Shown piece by piece: positions 1 to 6,193 of a stretch of 16,509 nucleotides of DNA. Position 1 is the first letter of the stretch. The number at the start of each line of letters is the position of its first letter. The stretch spans positions 1-16,509 of the forward strand of contig CAYSLJ010000150.1 of the NCBI GenBank assembly GCA_964431735.1, read 5' to 3'. Position numbers and translations under genes: made by a program. The DNA comes from CALARM01 sp964431735 (GTDB lineage Bacteria; Vulcanimicrobiota; SpSt-956; JAKJGF01). The notes below the pieces were generated by a model. That model searched no databases, was not told the DNA's origin, and saw nothing but the letters and a program-made list of their open reading frames with translations.

Positions 1-25
1 ACGCGTAACGCGCAATGTCATTAAG
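1..25 (-). repeat. Outer inverted repeat, left copy (heptamer-type)
   Basis: Reverse-complemented, this block reads CTTAATGACATTGCGCG followed by TTACGCGT. It matches 2023-2047 in inverted orientation with about two differences. It includes one unit of the CGCGTTA heptamer family. It lies at the very edge of the window, so its true left end is unknown. Confidence 0.75.
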
Positions 26-72
26 TTAAGAAAAATGATTTTATAACTTGATATCACCCTGATGGAATGAGG

Positions 73-118
73 TCTTATTTCCCTCCCTTGAGGGAGGGAT
101 TAAGGGAGGGTGTCTTTT
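73..118 (-). repeat. Inner inverted repeat, left copy, with GGGAGGG palindrome
   Basis: This 46-bp block is the inverted counterpart of 1939-1986, differing only by a few substitutions and 1-base indels. It contains the stem CCCTCCCT/AGGGAGGG (81-98). The rest of 1-286 holds no gene: 119-196 is AT-rich and shows no clear promoter or insertion-sequence end. Confidence 0.8.
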
Positions 119-286
119 ATGTTCATAATAACGTCATTATAACAGGAAAAAAGTAAATATAAAAGAATGTATAATAAAAAAAATGAAGTGAAGTGAAAAT
201 GGAGACAAAAAAATTCTATAGAAAATGATTATCTTGATAAAATAAAGGAATTAACAACCTCAAAAGAAGTAATAAAAGGATATCGT

Positions 287-1534
287 ATGAAAGAAAAAGA
301 TTTTATGCGAAACAGAAAATTACCATTCTGGCATGTTATAGTATTAATCCTGAGTGATTGGAAGAGTTCAATACAAAATCGAATTAATAATTTTTTTGAA
401 CGTCTTGGGAAATTAGACGAAGTGCCAACATCAAGCGCTTACAGTCAGGCTCGTGATAAATTAAAACCAGAGATATTCAAATTTTTATCGGATGAGTCAG
501 TAAAATTTTTTTATGAAGAATATGAAAAAGAAGGATATGTAAAAAAATGGAATGGTTCTCTTCTGTGGGCTGTTGATTGTACCCGTGTAAACCTGCCTGA
601 TACCAAAGAAATGAGGGAACGATACAGCATTCAGAGCAACCAGCATAATACAGAAGGCGTATGTCAGGGATTAGCAAGCTGTTTATATGATGTTTTAAAT
701 GAAATATCAATAAATAGCTGCCTTGATAAACAAAAATCAGAGAAATTATTTATATTTGAAGACCATAAAGACTATTATAGTAAAGAAGCAATAGTTTTAT
801 ATGATCGTGGTTATGTAGATTATTCAGTAATAGCCTATCACATAAAAGCAGGAATAGATTTTATAATCAGAGGAAAACGTGGAAAAACATTCAAGGAAGT
901 AGAGAATTTCGTTAAAAGTAGCAATACTGATGCCATTGTAACGTTATCAGCTCCGAAAAGGCAAAAAGCGTTGATAGCTCTGGAAAGTCTTCCCGAAGAG
1001 GTAACAATAAGAGTAGTAAAAGTAATTTTAGATAATGGCGAAGAAGAAATATTACTTACATCATTACGAGAAAAAACTATATATAAAACTGAAGATTTCA
1101 AAGAAGTATATAATAAACGATGGGGCGTAGAAACCTACTTTGATAGGATAAAGAATCAGTTAGATATTGAGTGCTTCAGTTCCGGTAAAGTACATAATAT
1201 GCAACAGGATTTTTACGGTATTATATTTTTAAGTATTGTAGAAAGTATGCTGGTAAAAAGAGAAAATGAAGAAATAGGTGAAGATTGCCGAAAAAAGGGA
1301 AGAAAATATCCTTATAAACTAAATAAATCTGTTTCATACAGGGCTATACTGGATCATGTATTTGAACTGTTTTCAGATGTTAATACTTCCGGTGAAGAAT
1401 TGTTAGATAAAATGAAAAAGCTATTTAAAACCGGATTAACGCCTGTAAGAAAAGGAAGAAATTTTGAAAGAAAAAGGACAACTCCTTCAAAGAAGTTTAG
1501 ATTTTATAAATATAGCAAAAGATACATTATTTGA
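287..1534 (+). CDS. IS4-family DDE transposase
   Basis: This is a cut-and-paste DDE transposase of the IS4 family. Its likely catalytic acids are D97 (WAVDCT), D173 (LYDRGY, the usual second-Asp context) and E282. E282 lies in the IS4 signature Y-x2-R-x3-E-x6-K, seen as Y275, R278, E282 and K289. The tail is strongly basic, as in DNA-binding ends of this family. The frame is open upstream to about 197 and encodes SIENDYLDKIKEL-type residues that look like the true N-terminus. The only nearby upstream ATG (199) is in another frame, separated by a run of seven A at 207-213. The gene may therefore be frameshifted by one base at its start, or may start at 287. No terminal inverted repeats immediately flanking the gene were recognised. 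It lies with the DUF559 gene inside two nested inverted-repeat pairs. Confidence 0.88.
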   Translation: MKEKDFMRNRKLPFWHVIVLILSDWKSSIQNRINNFFERLGKLDEVPTSSAYSQARDKLKPEIFKFLSDESVKFFYEEYEKEGYVKKWNGSLLWAVDCTRVNLPDTKEMRERYSIQSNQHNTEGVCQGLASCLYDVLNEISINSCLDKQKSEKLFIFEDHKDYYSKEAIVLYDRGYVDYSVIAYHIKAGIDFIIRGKRGKTFKEVENFVKSSNTDAIVTLSAPKRQKALIALESLPEEVTIRVVKVILDNGEEEILLTSLREKTIYKTEDFKEVYNKRWGVETYFDRIKNQLDIECFSSGKVHNMQQDFYGIIFLSIVESMLVKRENEEIGEDCRKKGRKYPYKLNKSVSYRAILDHVFELFSDVNTSGEELLDKMKKLFKTGLTPVRKGRNFERKRTTPSKKFRFYKYSKRYII

Positions 1535-1612
1535 AAGTTAGCTCATACAGTATATAATAATTAAGAAATAAGAAGATTAATAAATTAAAAACAGGGAGAT
1601 AGCCAGGTAGAG

Positions 1613-1957
1613 GTGAGACGTAATTTAAGTCAAATAGCTAAAGAACTCAGGAAAAACTCTACAGATGCAGAAAATTTATTATGGAATAGATTGCGGGCAA
1701 AACAATTGAATGGTTTAAAGGTTAGAAGACAGCATCCTGTAGGAAATTATATAGTAGATTTTATCTGCATAAAAGAAAAAATAATAATCGAAGTAGATGG
1801 CGGACAACATACAAAAGAACAGGATAAGGAAAGAGAGGATTACCTTAAAGAACAAGGTTATATTGTATTAAGGTTCTGGAATAATGAAGTATTAACAAAT
1901 ATGGAAGGGGTATTGGAGGCTATAAGCATAGCCCTTTTAAAAACACCCTCTCCTTAA
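1613..1957 (+). CDS. DUF559 family endonuclease-like protein
   Basis: The 114-residue product has the DUF559 layout, a small PD-(D/E)XK-type fold related to Vsr and other short nucleases. Conserved features are an N-terminal helix with TDAENLLWNRLR, then KVRRQHPVGNYIVDFIC (D49), then IIIEVDGGQH (E60, D62, H66), and VLRFWNNEV near the C-terminus. D49, E60 and the following residues are the probable metal-binding set. The start is GTG at 1613, preceded by AGGTAGAG. The last codons (TPSP, stop) lie inside the inner inverted repeat, so the repeat supplies the protein's end. Members of this family are often found beside such CCCTCNCCCT palindromes, but their cellular role is not established. It sits 78 bp after the transposase gene. 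Confidence 0.85.
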   Translation: MRRNLSQIAKELRKNSTDAENLLWNRLRAKQLNGLKVRRQHPVGNYIVDFICIKEKIIIEVDGGQHTKEQDKEREDYLKEQGYIVLRFWNNEVLTNMEGVLEAISIALLKTPSP

Positions 1958-1986
1958 TCCTCTCCCTCAAGGGAGAGGAAATAAGA
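1939..1986 (+). repeat. Inner inverted repeat, right copy, overlapping the DUF559 stop
   Basis: This is the inverted partner of 73-118. The core CTCTCCCTCAAGGGAGAG can form a hairpin. It begins within the DUF559 coding region and ends 29 bp past the stop codon. Confidence 0.8.
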
Positions 1987-2022
1987 GGCAAATCCCTTAA
2001 GCAGAAATACAATATTCCTTAT

Positions 2023-2051
2023 CTTAATGCCATTGCGCGTAACGCGTTACG
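2023..2051 (+). repeat. Outer inverted repeat, right copy, with heptamer units
   Basis: It reads CTTAATGCCATTGCGCG followed by TAACGCGTTACG. It is the inverted partner of 1-25 and contains units of the CGCGTTA family in both orientations. It leads straight into a copy of the second dispersed repeat. Confidence 0.75.
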
Positions 2052-2100
2052 GGAGGAATAGATTCTCATACTTCGTTGTGACCGAAACGATTATGGCCGT
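2048..2100 (+). repeat. Dispersed repeat (GATTCTCAT...TTCGTTG type), copy 1
   Basis: It reads TTACGGGAGGAATAGATTCT then CATACTTCGTTGTGACCGAA and ends ATTATGGCCGTT. It aligns with 7483-7532 on the same strand and with 14488-14548 in inverted orientation. It lies directly after a CGCGTTA heptamer and directly before the DGR-like template. Confidence 0.7.
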
Positions 2101-2119
2101 TTTCATCTTTTCCCGGATA

Positions 2120-2403
2120 GAGGCAGTAACAGGCTCTAACCGTGTCATACGCGGCGGCAGCTGGAATAATAATGCCAATAACTGCCGGTCTGCTAACCGT
2201 AACAACAACGACCCGTCCAACCGCAACAACAACATCGGTTTTCGTCCTGTAAGCACAGACCTTTGCCTGATGGGTATTATTTAAGGATAATACTCCTGTT
2301 GCACAAATTTCTGTCCATGCCTCGTCCTGAGCCGGTAACTGGCCGGACAAAAAGCACTATACATTCTGCCCTCAGTAGGAAAGTCGAAAGGGGCAGAAGT
2401 TTT
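2120..2403 (+). ncRNA. Orphan DGR template repeat (TR)-like sequence
   Basis: Read in one frame, 2150-2254 encodes RGGSWNNNANNCRSA, then NRNNNDPSNRNNNIGFR. Thirteen Asn codons (AAT/AAC) stand at the positions that vary in C-type-lectin/FGE-fold DGR target proteins. Template repeats carry AAY codons at exactly these sites because DGR reverse transcription mutates adenines. In a diversified target (VR) some of them would be changed. The encoded stretch is also far too short for a complete FGE domain, so I read it as a template, not a gene. A stem (TTCTGCCC, 2364-2371, with GGGCAGAA, 2391-2398) followed by GTTTT could end the transcript. No reverse transcriptase, Avd or target gene lies in this window, so the template is an orphan, a relic, or served in trans. 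The RNA boundaries are guesses. Confidence 0.65.
2364..2403 (+). terminator. Stem-loop with short T-run at the end of the TR-like region
   Basis: A perfect 8-bp stem TTCTGCCC/GGGCAGAA with a 19-base loop is followed by GTTTT. It lies between the template-like sequence and the convergent nuclease gene and overlaps that gene's stop codon. The loop is long for an intrinsic terminator. It could instead be a structural element of the template RNA. Confidence 0.45.
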
Positions 2404-3301
2404 AATCCCTGTCTTTTTTCATCAATTCTTTAATTTCTTCTATCATGAGGCCTGTATATTTTACGATTAAATTAATATCTACTTTATCTTCAAGCATATT
2501 CCTGGCAGTTTCCATTTTCCCTTCCATTTTCCCTTCCATTTTTCCTTCCATTTTCCCTTCCATTTTCCCTTCCATTTTCCCTTCTATTTTCCCTTCTTCT
2601 TTGAATTCTTTATATAAAGCCTGCATAACCCTTGTCATACGTAACACCTCCAGCATTTTCCTTACATATTCTTCATCAATAAATTTGTCAGATATACCAA
2701 CCAGGCAGCCTATTAAAAAGATCTGTTCATTTTTATCTTCCACCTTCTGAGCTAATTCTATAGCTTCTATAGCTCTTTGAGATTTATCTATAGAATTTTT
2801 CATAAGAGGAAGAAATATGAGATTTAATTTGTCATGTGTAGTTAATTTAAGACCTGCATTAATTTTTTCTTTCAGTTCATTATATGTTTTATCTCCGTCG
2901 TAATTACCCATAAAAACTGGCTCTACAATATATTTGATAGAACCGTGATCGAGATATACGGGAGCACTGTTTATACCTGCTCCATATATAACGGCAGTCC
3001 TGACAGGTTTTCTTTTTTGTTCGTAAAGAAGTGTATCATACAGTTTAAACCTTAACAGGTCATCTTCTTTTACTGTTGTTTGAAACTCAAGGTGCATATA
3101 AGAATCATCGGAAAGGTAAAAGACAAAATCCATACGTCTTTCATCTATCTGTATCTGAGGCAGTTCTGCCGGTTCTGCACAAACTATAGGAGCAGTTTTA
3201 AGACCGTAAAACTCCAGTGTCTGGTCTTTAAATAACCCTGTGAGTGATTTAAACACTATATCATAATTGGCATGGGCAATTTTTACATCATCGGATTTCA
3301 T
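2402..3301 (-). CDS. Rpn-type PD-(D/E)XK nuclease (transposase_31-like)
   Basis: The 299-residue product belongs to the Rpn/PD-(D/E)XK nuclease-transposase group, whose members promote RecA-independent recombination or act in phage defence. The N-terminus has the usual DIVFKSLTGLF start (D14, F17, K18). The nuclease core is RRMDFVFYL (D58) followed by MHLEFQT (E72, Q74), with a downstream LLYEQ. A helical middle part with LIFLPLMKNS follows. Residues 239-264 form a charged EGKM tandem tract, encoded by a 12-bp repeat, before a final helix. Repeats of the EGxxEGxx kind are common at this place in the family. The start ATG has AGAGGAGA about ten bases upstream. It converges on the TR-like sequence. 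A promoter-like motif lies about 140 bp upstream. Confidence 0.85.
   Translation of the reverse strand: MKSDDVKIAHANYDIVFKSLTGLFKDQTLEFYGLKTAPIVCAEPAELPQIQIDERRMDFVFYLSDDSYMHLEFQTTVKEDDLLRFKLYDTLLYEQKRKPVRTAVIYGAGINSAPVYLDHGSIKYIVEPVFMGNYDGDKTYNELKEKINAGLKLTTHDKLNLIFLPLMKNSIDKSQRAIEAIELAQKVEDKNEQIFLIGCLVGISDKFIDEEYVRKMLEVLRMTRVMQALYKEFKEEGKIEGKMEGKMEGKMEGKMEGKMEGKMETARNMLEDKVDINLIVKYTGLMIEEIKELMKKDRD
2510..2597 (-). repeat. In-frame 12-bp minisatellite encoding (EGKM)n
   Basis: About seven tandem copies of a 12-bp unit (plus-strand CTTCCATTTTCC) lie inside the nuclease gene. Units differ by one or two bases, for example CTTCTATTTTCC. Because the unit is a multiple of three, copy-number change would lengthen or shorten the charged linker without a frameshift. 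Confidence 0.9.
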
Positions 3302-3383
3302 TAGAATCTATCTCCTCTGAGAAGTATTTTAATGACTTTATTTTCTCCAGGCTCATTATATCATATTTAAACGATTTTTGGAA

Positions 3384-3431
3384 TTACTGACCCGAGCATA
3401 AGCGTTTAATAAACATGTTCCTCCCGTCACG
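3384..3431 (+). repeat. 48-bp direct repeat, copy 1 (partial MITE-like element)
   Basis: It begins TTACTGACCCGAGCATAAGC and ends GTTCCTCCCGTCACG. It matches 3618-3665 with about seven differences. Unlike copy 2 it has no partner inverted end, so it looks like a half element. Confidence 0.75.
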
Positions 3432-3438
3432 ACAACTT

Positions 3439-3468
3439 AAATTCTAACAGGTTATGAAATATGCTATA
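3439..3468 (-). promoter_or_regulatory. Shared promoter-like motif upstream of the nuclease gene
   Basis: The block matches 16397-16426 at 28 of 30 bases. Both copies lie upstream of minus-strand genes in the same orientation. Read on the minus strand it has CATAACCTGT then TAGAAT (3441-3446), a candidate extended -10. No clear -35 is visible. Confidence 0.45.
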
Positions 3469-3617
3469 ACATATTGGAGAATAATTAAAATGGATGATAT
3501 TGTATAAAATGTTGAAAAATAAAGATTATAATTAAAGAAATTGCTTATTGTAAATAATCTTAATAAAAATCTTAACAAATTATTATATATACAAAATACT
3601 TTTGTAACATTTTTATA

Positions 3618-3722
3618 TTACTGACCTGAGCATAAGCATTTAATAAAGGTCTTCCTCCCGTCACGCGTTACGCGTTACGCGTCACGAGAGCATATATTTA
3701 TTATTTATGCTCACCTCAGTAA
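3618..3722. mobile_element. MITE-like unit with 18-bp inverted ends
   Basis: The left end TTACTGACCTGAGCATAA (3618-3635) and the inverted right end TTATGCTCACCTCAGTAA (3705-3722) match at 16 of 18 positions. The inside holds CTTCCTCCCGTCACG and three to four CGCGTTA/CGCGTCA heptamers. It encodes no protein. A target-site duplication was not evident. Confidence 0.6.
3661..3686 (+). repeat. CGCGTTA heptamer array inside the MITE-like unit
   Basis: TCACGCGTTACGCGTTACG followed by CGTCACG gives about three period-7 units. They are strongly GC-rich against the surrounding AT-rich DNA. Confidence 0.8.
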
Positions 3723-3739
3723 CTATAAATATAAAATTG

Positions 3740-3768
3740 TTGCCTTAATATATAACCTGTGATATAAT
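3740..3768 (+). promoter_or_regulatory. Sigma70-type promoter for the DUF3467 gene
   Basis: TTGCCT (3740-3745), a 17-base spacer and TATAAT (3763-3768), with an extended -10 TGA directly before it. It begins 17 bp past the MITE-like unit and 30 bp before the start codon. Confidence 0.75.
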
Positions 3769-3797
3769 CTCCATAATCTCAAGGAAGGTAAAAAAAT

Positions 3798-4118
3798 ATG
3801 TTGAATCCGAATGATAAAAAAGCGATGGAATTGAAAGTGGATATTCCTCAGGAAAAACTGGAGGCAAATTATTCCAATTCTGTTCTCATGCAGACAAGCC
3901 CCTATGATTTTATATTTAATTTTGGCCAGCAGCTCGGCAATACCCTGAAGGTCAATTCCAGAGTCGCTATGAGCCCCCAGCATGCCAAATCTTTTCTTAA
4001 AATCTTAAAGGATAATATAGAACAGTATGAAAGAACCTTCGGCGAAATAAATCTTATACCTCAGATAGTAAGAAATCCCGAAGAAGAAACAATGCCTCCC
4101 TTTTATCCGCAGAATTAA
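3798..4118 (+). CDS. DUF3467 family protein
   Basis: The 106-residue protein matches DUF3467. The family features are the entry KLEANYSNSVLMQTSPYDFIFNF (residues about 20-42), then SRVAMSPQHAKSFLKILKDNI (about 54-74), and the ending YERTFGEI (about 77-84). The function is unknown. The sequence shows no signal peptide, membrane segment or catalytic motif, so a small cytoplasmic protein is likely. The start is supported by AAGGAAGG about nine bases upstream and by a near-consensus promoter. It is a single-gene unit: the next gene has its own promoter 50 bases past the stop. No clear terminator is seen between them. Confidence 0.85.
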   Translation: MLNPNDKKAMELKVDIPQEKLEANYSNSVLMQTSPYDFIFNFGQQLGNTLKVNSRVAMSPQHAKSFLKILKDNIEQYERTFGEINLIPQIVRNPEEETMPPFYPQN

Positions 4119-4167
4119 AACATGGTCATATCATTCGCGGTATGAGGTTGAAGCCTGAAAATAGTTC

Positions 4168-4196
4168 TTGATAGATTTTTATCTCTATGATATAAT
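4168..4196 (+). promoter_or_regulatory. Sigma70-type promoter for the L31 gene
   Basis: TTGATA (4168-4173), a 17-base spacer and TATAAT (4191-4196), with TGA directly before the -10. Transcription would give a leader of about 48 bases before the L31 start. Confidence 0.75.
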
Positions 4197-4220
4197 ATTT
4201 TTTTGTAAAATTAAAGTACA

Positions 4221-4250
4221 AGGAGGCCATGGGAATATACCCGGACTATT
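4221..4250 (+). promoter_or_regulatory. rpmE: L31 ribosome binding site at unusual distance
   Basis: A full Shine-Dalgarno AGGAGG (4221-4226) lies 24 bases before the L31 start, far more than usual. Between them is GGG-AATATA-CCC (4231-4242), a short hairpin that could shorten the effective spacing. An out-of-frame ATG (4229) only two bases from AGGAGG opens a 29-codon overlapping frame. Confidence 0.45.
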
Positions 4251-4490
4251 ATGAAAAAAAATATACATCCAAAATGGTTAGAAGCAGATGTTTCCTGCGT
4301 ATGCGGAGAAAGTTTTAAAACATTTTCTACGAAAAATGTACTCAAGGTTGAAATTTGTTCTAAATGTCACCCGTTTTTTACAGGTAAACAGAAAATAGTC
4401 GATACTGAAGGTAGAGTAGAGAAGTTCTTCCAGCGTTACGGTATGAAAGAAGAACTGGAGAAAATTGCCAAAGAAAAAACCAGTAATTAG
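4251..4490 (+). CDS. rpmE: 50S ribosomal protein L31 (zinc-binding type)
   Basis: The 79-residue protein begins MKKNIHPKW, the normal L31 start, which fixes the initiation codon at 4251. Four cysteines, C16 and C18 (CVC) with C36 and C39 (CSKC), form the zinc site of the C+ type of L31, and HPFFTGKQKIVDTEGRVEKF is the typical core. The extra C-terminal stretch EELEKIAKEKTSN is charged. L31 sits on the large subunit and bridges to the small subunit. It has its own promoter. The next gene is thymidine kinase, the rpmE-tdk order also seen in Firmicutes. The 74-bp gap to it holds degenerate GTGATGA/CTCTCAC repeats, probably co-transcribed. Confidence 0.96.
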   Translation: MKKNIHPKWLEADVSCVCGESFKTFSTKNVLKVEICSKCHPFFTGKQKIVDTEGRVEKFFQRYGMKEELEKIAKEKTSN

Positions 4491-4564
4491 TGATAGGTGA
4501 TGATGAGTGATGGGTAAAATATTCTCTCACCTCTCACTTTTCACTGTTTAAAGGAGATGTTTTT

Positions 4565-5137
4565 GTGCCCTATAAATCAAAGGGTGGTTGGATTGAAATT
4601 ATCTGCGGAAGCATGTTCAGCGGTAAAAGCGAAGAACTTATAAGAAGGATCAGAAGAGCGAAAATTGCAAAACAAAAGGTTAAAACCTTCAAACCTTTTT
4701 TAGACGATCGTTATGCCAGAGATGCAGTAGCTTCCCATAATGGAGAAAAGATAGAAGCACTTCGTGTGGAACATCCTGATGATATCTGGAAGTATCTTGA
4801 CGATGATACACAGGTAGTTGCCATAGATGAGGTTCAGTTTTTTTCTCCTTCTATTGTTTCTGTGTGCCAGGACCTTGCCGACAGGGGAAAACGTGTTATT
4901 CTGGCCGGTCTGGATCAGAATTTTAAGGCAGAACCGTTCGGCCCTATGCCTCAACTTCTTTCTATTGCAGAAAATGTTACAAAACTTCATGCCATATGTA
5001 TGGTATGCGGAGAAGAAGCTTCCCGGTCACAGAGAATAATAAACGGTAATCCTGCAGGAGCTGACAGTCCTACCATACTGGTAGGTGCATCGGAATCCTA
5101 TGAAGCACGGTGCCGTAACTGTTATCAAAAGGGTTAA
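4565..5137 (+). CDS. tdk: Thymidine kinase, type II
   Basis: The enzyme phosphorylates thymidine to dTMP for nucleotide salvage in the cytoplasm. It has a Walker A loop GSMFSGKS at residues 15-22, a DEVQFF segment (D88, E89) with the probable catalytic Glu, and GLDQNFKAEPF (115-125). A structural zinc site is formed by C145/C148 (CMVC) and C183/C186 (CRNC). The lasso segment runs from about 152 to 176 and contains SRSQRIINGNPAG. At 190 residues it is the usual length for this tetrameric family. Translation starts at GTG 4565 after AAAGGAGATG. The TTAAAGG spacing supports this start over internal codons. It follows L31 and precedes the DUF1385 gene by 81 bp, likely in one transcript. Confidence 0.95.
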   Translation: MPYKSKGGWIEIICGSMFSGKSEELIRRIRRAKIAKQKVKTFKPFLDDRYARDAVASHNGEKIEALRVEHPDDIWKYLDDDTQVVAIDEVQFFSPSIVSVCQDLADRGKRVILAGLDQNFKAEPFGPMPQLLSIAENVTKLHAICMVCGEEASRSQRIINGNPAGADSPTILVGASESYEARCRNCYQKG

Positions 5138-5218
5138 TGTCGTATAAACTTAATCTTCCCGTTCGCAATACTTATAAATTTGCTTATGTTACCTCATAGC
5201 TGATAAAAGGAATATAAT

Positions 5219-6193
5219 ATGTTAATAAATGTCTCTGAAAAATCCCCTGAAACTTCTGCCGATAAAGATTTTCTCTATGGCGGACAGGCTGTCATAGAAG
5301 GTGTCATGATGAGGGGAAAGACCCACATGGCAGTAGCAGTAAGAAAAGATAATAAAGAAATAGCTCTTCATAAAGAAGAATTAAATACCTTTTTAAAAAG
5401 ATATAAATTTCTGGATAAACCCCTTATAAGAGGCTCTGTAGTGCTTGTAGATGCATTGAGAATGGGTGTAAGGGCACTGTTTATTTCTGCAAAAGAAAGC
5501 CTGGGAGAAGAAGAAGCCCAGAAAGAACTGGGTGCCGGTGCCATAGGTGTCACTTTTTTCTTCTCTTTTCTTATAGGTATAGCTCTTTTCATAGTTTTTC
5601 CCACATGGGTTACAAATCTTGTTAAAGCACAAACACAACATATTACAGATGTTTTTACCAATAAAGATATTTTTAATGTAATCTTTTTGAATTTTACGGA
5701 AGGATTTATAAGGGTTATTATTTTCCTCGTTTATGTTCTGCTTATATCACAGATGGCGGAAATAAAGAGGATTTTTCAGTATCATGGTGCAGAACACAAG
5801 GTTATTTATAATTACGAATCCGGAAAACCCCTGACTGTAGAAAATGCAAAAACCTTCAGCTGCCGTCATCCTCGATGCGGCACAAGTTTTATCATTATGG
5901 TTCTCCTGATGAGTATTATTCTCCATGCTCTCTGGGGCTGGCCTGAACTCTGGGTGAGAATAGTCTCAAGGATTGTAATGCTGCCTGTTATAGCAGGGCT
6001 GGCCTATGAAATGACCAGGCTGGCAGGGAAGAAGAATCCTTTTTTTAGCATTCTTGTTCGTCCGGGAGTATGGCTTCAGGTGCTTACTACAAGAAATCCC
6101 TCTGACGATCAGCTTGAAGTGGCCATAAAGGCTTTTAAAGAAATTTTACCTGAAAGCTGTGCCGGAAATATTCCTTCTCCGTCTGCTTCATGA
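5219..6193 (+). CDS. DUF1385 membrane protein (YqhQ-like)
   Basis: The 324-residue product is a DUF1385 family membrane protein. It opens with the family signature YGGQAVIEGVMMRG (20-33), then has a long hydrophobic span (about 108-132), a second (163-180), and the conserved cytosolic-type motif FQYHGAEHKVIYNYE (186-200, with H189, E192, H193). Next comes FSCRHPRCGTSF (213-224, with C215, H217, C220). Hydrophobic spans follow at about 222-240 and 247-265. The His/Glu/Cys set suggests a metal site, but no activity is known for the family. A homologue lies near rpmE and prmC/prfA in many Firmicutes. The start has AAAAGGAA upstream. Its stop overlaps the mtaB start by four bases (ATGA), which indicates coupled translation. 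Confidence 0.93.
   Translation: MLINVSEKSPETSADKDFLYGGQAVIEGVMMRGKTHMAVAVRKDNKEIALHKEELNTFLKRYKFLDKPLIRGSVVLVDALRMGVRALFISAKESLGEEEAQKELGAGAIGVTFFFSFLIGIALFIVFPTWVTNLVKAQTQHITDVFTNKDIFNVIFLNFTEGFIRVIIFLVYVLLISQMAEIKRIFQYHGAEHKVIYNYESGKPLTVENAKTFSCRHPRCGTSFIIMVLLMSIILHALWGWPELWVRIVSRIVMLPVIAGLAYEMTRLAGKKNPFFSILVRPGVWLQVLTTRNPSDDQLEVAIKAFKEILPESCAGNIPSPSAS

Larger units (their letters stand above)
3302..3797. other. Intergenic region with repeats and divergent promoters
   Basis: This stretch separates the minus-strand nuclease from the plus-strand DUF3467 gene. It contains a promoter-like 30-bp motif on the minus strand (3439-3468), two copies of a 48-bp repeat (3384-3431 and 3618-3665), a MITE-like unit and a strong promoter for the gene to the right. 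The part at 3480-3617 is very AT-rich and shows no coding potential. Confidence 0.7.

Noticed and set aside
2027..2284. An 85-codon plus-strand frame with an FGE-like end
   Set aside because: It lacks most of the FGE fold, begins within repeats, and has unmutated AAY codons at all variable sites, so it is better read as a DGR template than a protein.
2445..2750. Plus-strand frame of repeated PSIF residues
   Set aside because: It is the antisense shadow of the EGKM repeat in the nuclease gene, with no start signals.
4491..4560. Terminator between rpmE and tdk
   Set aside because: GTGATGA and CTCTCAC stretches can pair only imperfectly and no T-run follows. They look like degenerate heptad repeats.
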